Assembly: GCF_028868675.1 (NCBI RefSeq)
Contig: NZ_JAGWUA010000023.1
Coordinates: forward strand, 1 to 36,312
Origin: Bradyrhizobium sp.
GTDB taxonomy: Bacteria > Pseudomonadota > Alphaproteobacteria > Rhizobiales > Xanthobacteraceae
Reading direction: 5' to 3'
DNA length: 36,312 bases
Position numbers and translations under genes: made by a program. This document shows, one piece after another, positions 14,918 to 23,768 of this stretch. The number at the start of each line of letters is the position of its first letter. Position 1 is the first letter of the stretch. The notes beneath the pieces are model-generated. The model searched no databases and was not told where the DNA came from. It was given only the letters and a program-made list of their open reading frames with translations.

Positions 14918-16035
14918 AACTGATCCTCGATCGCCTTTCGGATGCGCTTTGCGGCCTTGCCGTCGCCGTACGGATTGATCGCCTGGGCCATCCGCGCATA
15001 GTGGCCGCGATCGGTCAACAACCGGGTCGTCTCCTCGACGATGCGCTCGCGTGACGTGCCAACGAGAATCACGGTGCCGGCGTCGACGGCCTCGGGGCGC
15101 TCGGTGGTCTCGCGCATGACGAGCACGGGCTTTCCGAGCGACGGCGCCTCTTCCTGCACGCCGCCGGAATCGGTGATGATGAGGTGGCAGCGTTCCATCA
15201 AATAGACGAACGGCTCGTAGTCGAGCGGATCGATCAGATGAATCCGCTTCTGTTGTCCGAGCAGGCGCTGCACCGGCGCCAGCACGTTCGGATTGGGATG
15301 GACCGGATAGACGATCTGCACCTTGTGCCGGGCGACGATATCGGCAAGAGCCCGGCAGATGTTCTCGAACCCATCGCCGAAATTCTCCCGCCGGTGCCCG
15401 GTCACCAGGATCAGCGGCAGGCCGGGATCGAGAAAGCCGAAGCGCGCCTGCATCCGGGCGCGCGCGGTCGGCGCGGCCTTGCTCCGCTCCACGGTTTCCA
15501 TCAGCGCATCGATGACGGTGTTGCCGGTGACGTGGATATGCGAGGGGTCGACCGCCTCGTCGAGGAGATTTTGCCGCGACCGCTCGGTCGGGGCGAAATG
15601 AAACCGGGTCGCCAGCGTCGCGACCCGGCGGTTCATCTCCTCCGGCCAGGGCGCACTCAGCGATCCCGACCGCAGGCCGGCCTCGACATGGCCGACGAAC
15701 AACTTGCGGTAGAATGCGGCCAGGGACGCCGCAAGCGTCGTGGAGGTGTCGCCATGCACCAGGACCAGATCCGGCTTTTCCAGGTCGAGCACGTGCCCGA
15801 CGCCGGTCAGGAGTTTTGCGGTCAGCTGATCCAGCGCCTGATTCGGCGACATCAGGTTGAGATCGTAGTCGGGCTTGATCGCGAACAGGTCCAGCACCTG
15901 ATCCAGCATGCCCCGATGCTGCCCCGTCACGCAGACCCGCAGATCGATGCTCGAGCTTCGCCGCAGCTCGGTGACGACCGGGGCCATCTTTATGGCTTCA
16001 GGACGCGTCCCGAATATCGCAATGACTTTTCGCAT
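14914..16035 (-). CDS. wecB: UDP-N-acetylglucosamine 2-epimerase (non-hydrolysing, WecB family)
   Basis: This 373-residue enzyme interconverts UDP-GlcNAc and UDP-ManNAc. Visible family motifs are IFGTRPEAIKMAPVV at the N-terminus, TGQHRGMLDQVL, VHGDTSTTLA, HVEAGLRSG, VTGHRRENFGDG and TDSGGVQEEAPSLGKPVLVMR, all in the normal order. I chose ATG 16035 because MRKVIAIFGTRPE is the usual N-terminus; a GTG 21 bases earlier is the alternative and neither has a strong ribosome binding site. It is first in a three-gene operon with wecC and the two-domain oxidoreductase. Confidence 0.94.
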   Translation of the reverse strand: MRKVIAIFGTRPEAIKMAPVVTELRRSSSIDLRVCVTGQHRGMLDQVLDLFAIKPDYDLNLMSPNQALDQLTAKLLTGVGHVLDLEKPDLVLVHGDTSTTLAASLAAFYRKLFVGHVEAGLRSGSLSAPWPEEMNRRVATLATRFHFAPTERSRQNLLDEAVDPSHIHVTGNTVIDALMETVERSKAAPTARARMQARFGFLDPGLPLILVTGHRRENFGDGFENICRALADIVARHKVQIVYPVHPNPNVLAPVQRLLGQQKRIHLIDPLDYEPFVYLMERCHLIITDSGGVQEEAPSLGKPVLVMRETTERPEAVDAGTVILVGTSRERIVEETTRLLTDRGHYARMAQAINPYGDGKAAKRIRKAIEDQL

Positions 16036-16211
16036 TCTGGGATTGTGTACCGACACTCAGCCACCGGGCTCGCCGGAGCGCTGTGTAGCCAGTCGAGCGA
16101 AAATATACAAACTGAAACCAACGCCGGTCCCGACGAAATATTGGGATTGGCCAGAAAGGAAAAAGTCTTTTTATTACAACAACATATTCGATGTTACGAG
16201 CAGGATGACGA
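16036..16211 (-). promoter_or_regulatory. AT-rich region upstream of wecB, likely promoter region
   Basis: Between wecB and the preceding glycosyltransferase lies a short island clearly richer in A/T than its surroundings. It includes AATATA at 16102-16107 (TATATT on the - strand) and a small palindrome AAAAAGTCTTTTT at 16160-16172. The TATATT lies 67 bases upstream of the wecB ATG and could be a -10, but I see no matching -35 at 16-18 bases. The palindrome followed by TTATT could instead be part of a terminator or a binding site. Only the composition is clear. Confidence 0.35.
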
Positions 16212-17489
16212 TCAGCCGATGTTCTCGCGGAGAAGGCCGCGACCCGGCTTGTCGGATTCTCCGGGCTCGCGCGGGCGAAAGCGCTCCAGAGCATCCAGCA
16301 GGTTGTCTGCGAGAACCAGGCGGTCATAGCGCTTGGCGCCCGCGGCGGCCCTTTCCGCCAGTTCGCGACGCCGCTCCGGGTCCCGCGCCAGTTTCCCGAT
16401 CGCGCTCACCAGGGCGTCCACGCTGTCCGGCTCGATGATCTCCGCGGCGCCGATCGGCTCGAGCAACCGCTCCAGCTCTCCGCGTACGTTGGTGATGATC
16501 GGCGTGCCGGTCGCCAGCGCCTCGAACACCTTCGAAGGGATGACCGTCCTGAACAACGGCGTATTCTTCAGCAGAATGAGCGTGAGATCGCTCAGATGCC
16601 AGTAGTCGACGACCTCTTCGTGCGACATGCGACCCGCGAACAGCACGTTGCGCAGTCCGCGCCGCTCGGCCTGCTGTTCCAGCTCCTCGCGCTCGGCGCC
16701 CGACCCGACGATGACGAAGTGCGCCTCCGGAACGCGCGTCAGGCACATCTCGGCGGCGTCGAGGATGAGCTGCAACCCGTGGGCCATTCCGACCGTGCCG
16801 ATGTAGGAGACGACGATCTTGCCCTCGATCCCGAGTTTCTGGCGCAGCGACGCCGGTGCGCGTCCCGGCGTGAGTTGCGCGGTATCGGCCCCATTGGTCA
16901 CGACGATGATCTTGTCGGCGTCGATGCCGCGCGCAATCAGCACGTCGCGTGTCGAATGCGTGACCGCGACGATCAGATCGGCCTGACGATAGAGGAAATG
17001 CTCCACCCCCCGGACGAGGTCGAGCAGCCAGCCCTCCTTCATGGCGCCGACGGCGACGATCGAATCCGGCCAGAGATCGCGGACTTCGAACACGAAGCGC
17101 CTGCGGTAGACGCGGCTGACGAACCAGCCCGCCACCGCGGCGAAGAGGTGCGGCGACGTCGCGATGACGATATCGGGCCGTCTCACGAAAAACGACGCAA
17201 TGCTCGCCGTCACCATGTAGCTCAGAAAATCGAGAATCCGCAGGAACAGGCCGCGATTGGGAAACACCAGGGTCGGGACACGCAAGACGTCGACCGCATC
17301 CGCGGTCTCGCGCTTGTAGAGCGACTGCCGATAGCCGCCGAAGACCTTGCCATCCGGATAGTTCGGAAAATTGGTCACGACGTTGACCTGATGACCGCGT
17401 GCCACCCAGCGCCGCGCATGCGTGCTGCAGCGAATCGCTGGCGCGCTTGCCTCGGGTGGATAGTGGTCGGTCAGCAGCAGAATGCGCAA
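16212..17489 (-). CDS. GT4-family glycosyltransferase (WbuB-like)
   Basis: This 425-residue GT-B glycosyltransferase has the N-terminal LLLTDHYPPEASAPAIR and YPDGKVFGGY of WbuB-like enzymes. A short hydrophobic pair around residues 85-120 follows, then FEVRDLWPDSIVAVG. In the C-terminal domain it has VVSYIGTVGMAHGL, VIVGSGAEREELE and the nucleotide-sugar region RTVIPSKVFEALATGTPII. WbuB-type enzymes often add a (N-acetyl) amino sugar or deoxysugar in O-antigen assembly. The only start near the conserved N-terminus is TTG at 17489, two bases from the heparinase stop; an ATG at 17549 would add 20 residues that overlap the heparinase gene. Confidence 0.87.
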   Translation of the reverse strand: MRILLLTDHYPPEASAPAIRCSTHARRWVARGHQVNVVTNFPNYPDGKVFGGYRQSLYKRETADAVDVLRVPTLVFPNRGLFLRILDFLSYMVTASIASFFVRRPDIVIATSPHLFAAVAGWFVSRVYRRRFVFEVRDLWPDSIVAVGAMKEGWLLDLVRGVEHFLYRQADLIVAVTHSTRDVLIARGIDADKIIVVTNGADTAQLTPGRAPASLRQKLGIEGKIVVSYIGTVGMAHGLQLILDAAEMCLTRVPEAHFVIVGSGAEREELEQQAERRGLRNVLFAGRMSHEEVVDYWHLSDLTLILLKNTPLFRTVIPSKVFEALATGTPIITNVRGELERLLEPIGAAEIIEPDSVDALVSAIGKLARDPERRRELAERAAAGAKRYDRLVLADNLLDALERFRPREPGESDKPGRGLLRENIG

Positions 17490-17490
17490 A

Positions 17491-19143
17491 TTACAACTCG
17501 AAGTGGGTTTCGACCCCGATAGGTAGCCTGCCCGTATACCTCCAGGCAAGGACGGGTCGCAAGATTCGCTGGCCGAAGCTCGGAGCGTAGTACCCCTCGC
17601 TCAGAAAGCACTCTGCATCCCCCTTGACCATGACGCGCAGGACCGTCTTGTCCGGCAGTTCGACGGTCCAGCCTCGCCCGTCGGGTCGGGCCTGGCTCAC
17701 CAGCGGGTGCAGCGGAAACCGTCCCACCACCGCGTGATTCCCTTCCCCCATGACGGTGTCACGAACGATCAGCGACGTCGCGTCGATCCTGACCTCGCGC
17801 CGATGAGCGGGTTTGCCGGCGAGCCAGCGGTAGCCGTCATGGCTTGCCGAGGCCGTCTGAACCTCGCCGGCGGACGAGACCGATCTGTCGAAGGGATGCG
17901 CACGCCGTCCGACGCGAAACCCGGCCCAGACTTCACTGGAACTCTCGGCATCGATCTCGACGGTCGCGTGGGCGGCGGTGGATCGCTCTTCATTCCGAAC
18001 TGCACCCTCGGCATAGGTCGACGTGCCGGAATTGGTGACCAGGCGATGACCGCCGAAGGTCACTTCGAGAGAGAGCGTGTCCGCGTGCGCATGTCCCGGA
18101 AGATAGGACGGACCGACTTCGGCGGCATCGAAGATCGCGAGCCAGGGACCGGACTCAAGTCGAACGTAGCCGCTGTCGGCGAGGCGGACGGCCGGCGAAT
18201 TGCCCTCGACCGGAATGTTCAGCCATCGCGCATAGTCAGAGAGCTGACCATGGGTCCGCGCGATGCCGAAGGCCGCGTCATTGAAGAAGGCGATGTCGCC
18301 ATCGGGATGACTCATTGCGCCGAGCCAAGCGAGCATGCGTCCGGCCAGCGCCGGCCACGCGGCCGATCGTGCGGCAATCGCCTGCGGATAGATCCTCGCC
18401 AGTTGGACCAGGTCCAGGACATCCTCGAGCAGAATGGCGTGGTACATCGGGCTGAGCTCGAAGTGGCCGCCGTCGCCCAGAATCTGCTCGCGCCATTCCC
18501 GCTCGAGCAGATCCAGCCCCGTGTGCAACCAGCTCTCGGCTTCCTGTCCCGAGAAGTAGCAGCCTGCGAACACCAGCGCCTTCGCATTCGCGAGCAGATG
18601 GTTACCGAGCAGATGGTATTCGAGCGAACCGTTCAGCGCGCGAGCCTGAAGCGCGAGACTGTCGCGGACTGCAGGTTCGAGACCGTTGCCCGCGAGCGCC
18701 CACGCGATCCAGTTCACGATGCGCAGCGACATCGGATACGGTTCCCAGCCGTTTCCCGTAACGGGTGGATTATCGGCGATCCAGGCATCGATCAGGTCGC
18801 GATGCCACGCGGCGCGGTCCGCGCAAGCCTGTGCCCGCAGATCGTCAAAATAGTGCAGGTTGTACAGCCACAGTTTCGGCAGTGCCGGATCGTTCCAGCC
18901 TGCAGCATCCTGCAGAATCGCCTGCTGCCCGAGGAAGCGAAAGCGCCGCGGCGAAGACATGCTGGCGGACCGGCCGTCGCAATTCCTCCACGTCGTGGTC
19001 GGCGGACGCAAGGCCGGTGCCGGCCCGCGCGCGACAGCCGGCCGCAACACCCGGCGCGAGATGCGGTTGATGACCTGCCGGGCACGCAGATGGCGCACAG
19101 TGCGGACCAGGCGCGCGAGATTGCCCCCTCGGTACCGCAACAT
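17491..19143 (-). CDS. Heparinase II/III-family protein (first copy)
   Basis: This 550-residue protein has an all-alpha N-terminal part with LWLYNLHYFDDL near residue 80 and GNGWEPYPMSLRIVNWI. Segments HLLGNHLLANAKAL and GGHFELSPMYHAILLEDVLDL follow. The C-terminal beta domain starts at GPSYLPGHAHADTLSLEV with the His residues typical of heparinase II/III lyases. Those enzymes cleave uronic-acid polymers by beta-elimination. No signal peptide is visible (the N-terminus MLRYRGGNLARLVRTVRHLRAR is basic), so it may act in the cytoplasm. I chose ATG 19143 since sequence before it lacks family similarity and a GAGG lies just upstream. Confidence 0.87.
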   Translation of the reverse strand: MLRYRGGNLARLVRTVRHLRARQVINRISRRVLRPAVARGPAPALRPPTTTWRNCDGRSASMSSPRRFRFLGQQAILQDAAGWNDPALPKLWLYNLHYFDDLRAQACADRAAWHRDLIDAWIADNPPVTGNGWEPYPMSLRIVNWIAWALAGNGLEPAVRDSLALQARALNGSLEYHLLGNHLLANAKALVFAGCYFSGQEAESWLHTGLDLLEREWREQILGDGGHFELSPMYHAILLEDVLDLVQLARIYPQAIAARSAAWPALAGRMLAWLGAMSHPDGDIAFFNDAAFGIARTHGQLSDYARWLNIPVEGNSPAVRLADSGYVRLESGPWLAIFDAAEVGPSYLPGHAHADTLSLEVTFGGHRLVTNSGTSTYAEGAVRNEERSTAAHATVEIDAESSSEVWAGFRVGRRAHPFDRSVSSAGEVQTASASHDGYRWLAGKPAHRREVRIDATSLIVRDTVMGEGNHAVVGRFPLHPLVSQARPDGRGWTVELPDKTVLRVMVKGDAECFLSEGYYAPSFGQRILRPVLAWRYTGRLPIGVETHFEL

Positions 19144-19767
19144 GTCCCTCGTATCCCTTCCGCACTGCCTGTCGGCCGGCCCGCAGGGTAATAGCACTTT
19201 CGGCGGGAATTCAAACAGTCCCGACAGGACGTTACGCCCATCCCGGCACCGGGGCGGAAAGGCCGTTTGCGCTAGGTTGAGAGTCCGCTGGATGTCGGCT
19301 CGACGCCGACGTTCCAGGTGTCGCTGGGCCGTCCGCGGCGGACGTGACCGCAGGGCGATTATCCCGGTCGCAGCGTCGGGCTCCATGCAGTCGCCTTCGT
19401 GTGGGCGGCGCTCCGGCGTTCGCCAATCTCTTTCACACGCTCGGACCGCATGCAGCGAATCTCGCCCGTCGACATGATGCAGCAGCACGAAACGTGGCAA
19501 AACCCGTACATTGGTCTCGGAGCAGTCGGCAATCCCGTCGGCCTGCCGTGGGACGACGTCGGGCGCGACGCCGCCAAGCGCTGGCTCCCTTAGTCGTCTA
19601 CCTCTCGAACACCTACTACCTGAGCCTCAAGCACACGCATTTCGACATCGTCCTGCGTCATCCCGTGCAGGTCTTCGTCATCTGCCTGAAGCACGCAGTA
19701 GATGGCGGGCTTTCTTGCTCGCGCGCGGGCGGTAGGATAGGGTCGTGACCTCAACTCGAGCAACTCC
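19144..19767. other. 624-base divergent intergenic region without a clear gene
   Basis: The region separates the heparinase gene (- strand) from a methyltransferase gene (+ strand). Short frames exist on both strands, the longest about 130 codons, but none has GC-rich third positions or family motifs. One + frame ending at 19593 reads GNPVGLPWDDVGRDAAKRWLP near its end, which looks protein-like and may be a remnant I cannot place. Promoters for both flanking genes should lie here; I could not define them. Confidence 0.4.
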
Positions 19768-20571
19768 ATGAACAATTCGGTGGTTCGCGATTTCTGGAAC
19801 GAGGCCGCCTGCGGCGAGGCCGCCTATGCGGTCGGCGACGAAGCGTCCGAGCGTTTCGCCAGCCAGCGCGTGACCCGGTACGAACTCGAACCCTTCATCA
19901 AGCCCTTCGCTCGCTTCGAGGAAGGACGGCATCAGGCGGTGCTCGAAATCGGCGTCGGCATGGGCGCGGACCACGAGCAGTGGGCGCGCAGCCAGCCCGG
20001 CCGGCTTTGTGGCGTCGATCTGACCCAGCGCGCGATCGACCTGACGCGCGAACGTCTCGCGCTCTCGGGGCTGCACTCCGAACTCGAGGTCGCGGACGCC
20101 GAGCGGCTTCCCTTCCCCGACGCGACGTTCCGCATCGTCTACAGCTGGGGCGTCCTTCACCACAGCAACGACACCCGGCAAGCCTTCAGAGAGGTTGCGC
20201 GCGTGCTGGAGCCCGGAGGCGTCGCGCGGCTGATGATCTACCACAAATGGTCGATCGTCGGTCTCATGCTGTGGCTGCGGTACGGACGCTTCTCGTCCGA
20301 CCTCGCCTCGATCTATGCGAAGCATCTCGAGAGCCCGGGAACGAAGGCCTATTCGGCGCGCGAGGCAGCCTCCCTGATCGAGTCCAGCGGCTTGCGGCTG
20401 GTCGAGATGCAGGTGCAACTCAGCCCCGGGGATCTGCTTTCGGGCGCAACGGGCCAACGGCACCGCGGCGGCCTCCTGTCGATTGCGCGGCGGCTGTGGC
20501 CTCGACCGATCCTGCGCCTTGCGGCGCGCCGGCTCGGTCTCTATCTCATGATCGAAGCAGTGCGCCCCTGA
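19768..20571 (+). CDS. Class I SAM-dependent methyltransferase (UbiE/type 11 fold), first copy
   Basis: This 267-residue methyltransferase has motif I VLEIGVGMGADHEQWA near residues 56-71. The acidic residue of motif II is in LCGVDLTQRAIDL, motif III region is ADAERLPFPDATFRIVYSWGVLHH and a later motif is EVARVLEPGGVARLMIYHKWS. The C-terminal half holds a hydrophobic segment (SIVGLMLWLRYG) and basic residues, which may bring it to the membrane near lipid-linked sugar intermediates. It is related to the gene at 21690 in both core and the Y-H-x-W-S segment. Position in the glycan locus suggests O- or N-methylation of a sugar. Confidence 0.82.
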   Translation: MNNSVVRDFWNEAACGEAAYAVGDEASERFASQRVTRYELEPFIKPFARFEEGRHQAVLEIGVGMGADHEQWARSQPGRLCGVDLTQRAIDLTRERLALSGLHSELEVADAERLPFPDATFRIVYSWGVLHHSNDTRQAFREVARVLEPGGVARLMIYHKWSIVGLMLWLRYGRFSSDLASIYAKHLESPGTKAYSAREAASLIESSGLRLVEMQVQLSPGDLLSGATGQRHRGGLLSIARRLWPRPILRLAARRLGLYLMIEAVRP

Positions 20572-20585
20572 CCTAGCGCATCCGA

Positions 20586-20615
20586 AGCGCCCGCAAGCAA
20601 CGCTGAGGGGGCGCT
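20586..20615 (+). terminator. Hairpin after the first methyltransferase gene
   Basis: AGCGCCC at 20586-20592 can pair with GGGCGCT at 20609-20615 across a 16-base loop, beginning 14 bases after the methyltransferase stop. No T-run follows directly, so intrinsic termination is weak at best. It could only reduce read-through into the SDR gene. Confidence 0.3.
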
Positions 20616-20673
20616 CGTCGATTGGATCAGCCCGACAACTGTCCTCAGAGCTTTTTCGCAATCAAGCCCGATC

Positions 20674-21570
20674 ATGGTTGACCAAAAGAGCTGTATTGTA
20701 CTCGGTGCTTCGAGCCAACCCGCCTCCTGGCTGGTGCCTGCGCTCCTGCAGGACGGATGGTTTGTCCATCTCGTCTCGCGCGGGATCAAGCCGCAGTTGA
20801 ACTACGGCGCAAACGCGGTGTGGCACAGCCTCGACCTCAGGGACGAAGCCGCGCAGATTCCGGCGATCGGAGCCAGGGTCACATTCGACACGCTGGGAAT
20901 GCGTTCGACCTGCCTCGAATCCTTGCACGTCGCCGGACTCGAGCGCGTCATCAGGTTCAGCAGCACCAGCATCCTGACCAAGATCGATTCCAGCGATCCC
21001 GTCGACGCCAAGGGCGCCGCAGATGTAGCCAACAGCGAACTCGCCTTCATCGCAACCTGCGATCGGCTGCGGATCGCATGGACGGTCCTGCGGCCCACCT
21101 TGATCTACGGCGGCAAGTTCGGCGACCGCACGGTGCAGGACGTCGCGCGCATCATCAGGCTATTGGGCTTCTTTCCGGTGTTCGGAGACGCATCCGGCCT
21201 GCGGCAGCCGGTGCACGCCGAGGATCTCGCCCATGCCTGTCTGCAGATCTGCCGCAATGAAAAGACCTTCGGCCGAATCTACAACGTCGTCGGTGGCGAG
21301 ATGCTCTCCTATCGGGACATGATCAGCCGGATATTTCAGGCCATGGGGAAGACTCCGCGCTTCCTGACGGTTCCGCTTCCCGCATTCGAGCTGGCCGCCA
21401 GGATCATTCGGCTGCATCCCCGCTACAGGCACATCAGGTCGTCCATGGCCGAGCGGATGCAGAAGGACCTGATCTTTTCCGACGACGATGCGCGGCTCGA
21501 TTTCGGCTACGCGCCGCGGCGTTTCGAGCCGCTTTTGCGGGCGTCGTTGTCGGCCGGCAATGCGAGCTGA
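20674..21570 (+). CDS. NAD-dependent epimerase/dehydratase-like (extended SDR) protein
   Basis: This 298-residue SDR-fold protein has an N-terminal nucleotide-binding segment CIVLGASSQPASWLVPALL where the usual G-x-x-G-x-x-G reads G-A-S-S-Q-P-A, so cofactor binding may be altered. It continues RVIRFSSTSILTK, then LRPTLIYGG. QPVHAEDLAHACLQI and YNVVGGEMLSYRDMI match the C-terminal half of NAD-sugar epimerases and of the UDP-GlcNAc 4-epimerase-like group. The normal Tyr-x-x-x-Lys pair is not evident; the region where it should be reads AKGAADVANSELA, so an ordinary epimerase reaction is doubtful. A 4-keto-sugar reductase-like or binding role is possible. Confidence 0.7.
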   Translation: MVDQKSCIVLGASSQPASWLVPALLQDGWFVHLVSRGIKPQLNYGANAVWHSLDLRDEAAQIPAIGARVTFDTLGMRSTCLESLHVAGLERVIRFSSTSILTKIDSSDPVDAKGAADVANSELAFIATCDRLRIAWTVLRPTLIYGGKFGDRTVQDVARIIRLLGFFPVFGDASGLRQPVHAEDLAHACLQICRNEKTFGRIYNVVGGEMLSYRDMISRIFQAMGKTPRFLTVPLPAFELAARIIRLHPRYRHIRSSMAERMQKDLIFSDDDARLDFGYAPRRFEPLLRASLSAGNAS

Positions 21571-21627
21571 GCCGTCTGGCGAGCCGAACATGATCGCCGA
21601 TTGCCCTCGTCGGGCGCGATCCGAACA

Positions 21628-21654
21628 TTGTTCCCGCGCCGCCCTTGCTATACA
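21628..21654 (+). promoter_or_regulatory. Possible promoter before the second methyltransferase gene
   Basis: TTGTTC at 21628-21633 and TATACA at 21649-21654 are separated by 15 bases, ending 35 bases before the chosen GTG start. The spacer is shorter than the preferred 16-18 and the -35 element is only a partial match. It lies in the 119-base gap between the SDR and methyltransferase genes. Confidence 0.3.
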
Positions 21655-21689
21655 GCTACGTATTCCCAGCTCCTACCAGGATCCTCGAC

Positions 21690-22496
21690 GTGGCATTGTC
21701 CGAAGCCAATCTCCAAGCTCAAGCAACCTGGAACAATCGCGCCTGCGGAACCCTGTCCGAAAGCGAAAACGAGGCCGCCGGAACGCTCGAAACCTTCAAT
21801 CGGCTCGTCGAGCGACGCTATGGTCGGAATGATCCGTGGGTGCCCATCGTGCTGGATTTTCCTTCGATGAAGGGCAAGGAGGTCCTGGAAATCGGACATG
21901 GCCAGGGATGCGATCTTCTGCACGCGGCGATGGCGGGGGGGCACGTTCACGGCATCGACCTCACGCCAAACCACCACGAAATCTGCAAGCGCTACTTCGC
22001 CGCGCTCAAGCGGCCGGTCGATCTGCACCTAGGCAATGCCGGAGAGCTTCCGTTCGCTTCGGAGAGCATGGACATCGTCTATTCACTCGGCGTTCTGCAC
22101 CACACTGACAACACGGTTCGATGCATCGGCGAGGCCTATCGCGTTCTCAAGCCGGGCGGCACCTTCAAGATTGCGCTTTATCATTTCTGGTCGTTGCCTC
22201 ACCTCTGGCTGCTGATGGCTGGAATCATAGACGGAAATCTGAGACGATTGGGCTACCGGCGACTGCTGTCGAGAATCGAAGGCGGAGCCGACGGAGTCGA
22301 AATTTCACCACTGGTGAAGCTCTACTCCGCGCGCCAGCTACGCACGATACTCGGTGATTTTTCCAACATCGACATCAGTATTCACGGGCTGGCCTACGAC
22401 CGAATTCCGCTGGTCGGCCGCTTCATTCCGAAGTGGTTCGGTGGTGCTGTTGAACGACGCTGGGGCTGGTACGTGGTCGCGAATGCGAAAAAGTAG
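21690..22496 (+). CDS. Class I SAM-dependent methyltransferase (UbiE/type 11 fold), second copy
   Basis: This 268-residue methyltransferase has motif I EVLEIGHGQGCDLLHA near residues 64-79, motif II HGIDLTPNHHEI, and NAGELPFASESMDIVYSLGVLHH, a close match to the gene at 19768. GEAYRVLKPGGTFKIALYHFWS follows. Its N-terminus has WNNRACGTL, where the other copy has FWNEAACGE, a shared feature. I chose GTG 21690 because AGGA lies 8 bases before it and the length then equals the other copy; a TTG at 21645 would add 15 residues without similarity. It runs toward the flippase gene on the other strand. Confidence 0.82.
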   Translation: MALSEANLQAQATWNNRACGTLSESENEAAGTLETFNRLVERRYGRNDPWVPIVLDFPSMKGKEVLEIGHGQGCDLLHAAMAGGHVHGIDLTPNHHEICKRYFAALKRPVDLHLGNAGELPFASESMDIVYSLGVLHHTDNTVRCIGEAYRVLKPGGTFKIALYHFWSLPHLWLLMAGIIDGNLRRLGYRRLLSRIEGGADGVEISPLVKLYSARQLRTILGDFSNIDISIHGLAYDRIPLVGRFIPKWFGGAVERRWGWYVVANAKK

Positions 22497-22547
22497 CATT
22501 GCGATCAGGGATGAATTCGCTCGATACGCCAATGACGACCCCGGGCA

Positions 22548-23768
22548 TCAGTGCCGGTCGGCAGACGCCAGCACAGTGCTGCTCGCAAGCAGCCATACGC
22601 AGACCAATCCGGCACAGCCGCTCTGGATCCATGCAAGGCCGACGGTCCCGAGCCGGTCGAACAACGCGACCGAGAGCAGCGCCTGCAAGGCTGCGCCGCA
22701 AAGCCAGGCCATGACCTGGGACCAGGGAAAGCCGCTTGCCGACAAGAACTGCGAAGCCGCCGACCCGACCCCGATGAAGAACACGCCGGGAAGCAGCGCA
22801 AGGAAGATGGCGACGGCGGGCTCGTAGGCCGCTCCGAAGATGATGGCGATGGCCGGGCCGGCCAGCGCGGCAGCGGCCGCGCATACCACGGTCATCAGCA
22901 GGCCGAGTTGCAGCAGCGCGGCCCGGTACTGCCGTACGCGCGCCGCCTTTTCGGCGCGCACGAGCGCGGGAAACAGCAGAAGCCCGATCGTCGCCGGCAG
23001 GATCAGGAGCGCATCGGCGATCTGCGCCGCGATCGACCAGTAGCCGAGATCGGCGAACTCGCCGAATTGCCTGAGCACCATGACGCTCATGCGGGTCATC
23101 AGGAAGCCGAGCAGGGTCGCGATGTGAGCTCGCAGCGCATAGGCGATCCCCTCCCGCAGCAACGGAACATCGAAGCGTCGGGGAATCTTGACGCCCCTTG
23201 CCAGGACGATCCAGGCCACGGCGCAGGCGACGAGCGAGGCCATCACGGCGGCAAGCAGGAAACCGCCGAGTCGCGGCGAGGGATAGGACGCAAGCAGTGC
23301 CGCGCCGACGGCTGCAATGCCGTTCAGGATGATCAGGCCGTTGAACGCCCTTGGACGGTTGAGCGCGACGGCGATGTTGGACAAATACAGGAACAGCAAT
23401 AGCGACGGCGTCAGCATCAGGACGCTGGCGACCAGCGCGACGTCTTGCTCGTGTCCGGCGACCGCCAGATCGAACACGAGGACCCCCGCTGCGGCCGCTA
23501 CTCCGCCCACCACCGCGATCCACAACGTGTTGGCCATGATCTGCGCGAGCAGCGCCGGCGTCCTCGCAATCAGATAGGTGTTGCTGGAATGAATGCCGAG
23601 GGAGGCGATCTGCACGCCGACCGCCGCCAGCGTGACGATGTAGTAGTAGCGGCCTCGATCGACGGGGCCGAGCATGCGGGCGGTCAGGATCGCAACGCCG
23701 AACGAGCCCAGGATCGCGAGGCCGCGCGCCAGAAGCATCTCGGCATAGGTATGGATCAGGGCGCGCAC
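22548..23768 (-). CDS. Polysaccharide flippase (Wzx-like, MOP superfamily), first copy
   Basis: This protein of about 406 residues has around 12 hydrophobic segments spread over its whole length, with MLLARGLAILGSFGVAILTARMLGPVDRGRYYYI at the N-terminus, the G-P-x-x-x-G-x-Y pattern of Wzx/RfbX proteins. Such proteins move lipid-linked repeat units to the periplasmic face. The GTG at 23768 overlaps the end of the heparinase gene by 13 bases; an ATG at 23735 is an alternative. It is the last gene of a - strand run that begins with the glycosyltransferase at 29595. Confidence 0.82.
   Translation of the reverse strand: MRALIHTYAEMLLARGLAILGSFGVAILTARMLGPVDRGRYYYIVTLAAVGVQIASLGIHSSNTYLIARTPALLAQIMANTLWIAVVGGVAAAAGVLVFDLAVAGHEQDVALVASVLMLTPSLLLFLYLSNIAVALNRPRAFNGLIILNGIAAVGAALLASYPSPRLGGFLLAAVMASLVACAVAWIVLARGVKIPRRFDVPLLREGIAYALRAHIATLLGFLMTRMSVMVLRQFGEFADLGYWSIAAQIADALLILPATIGLLLFPALVRAEKAARVRQYRAALLQLGLLMTVVCAAAAALAGPAIAIIFGAAYEPAVAIFLALLPGVFFIGVGSAASQFLSASGFPWSQVMAWLCGAALQALLSVALFDRLGTVGLAWIQSGCAGLVCVWLLASSTVLASADRH

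Noticed and set aside
19590..19775. A 61-codon - strand frame next to the first methyltransferase
   Set aside because: No motif, no ribosome binding site and it overlaps the methyltransferase start.
22497..22547. Bidirectional terminator between the converging methyltransferase and flippase genes
   Set aside because: No stem with a T-run could be found in the 51 bases.
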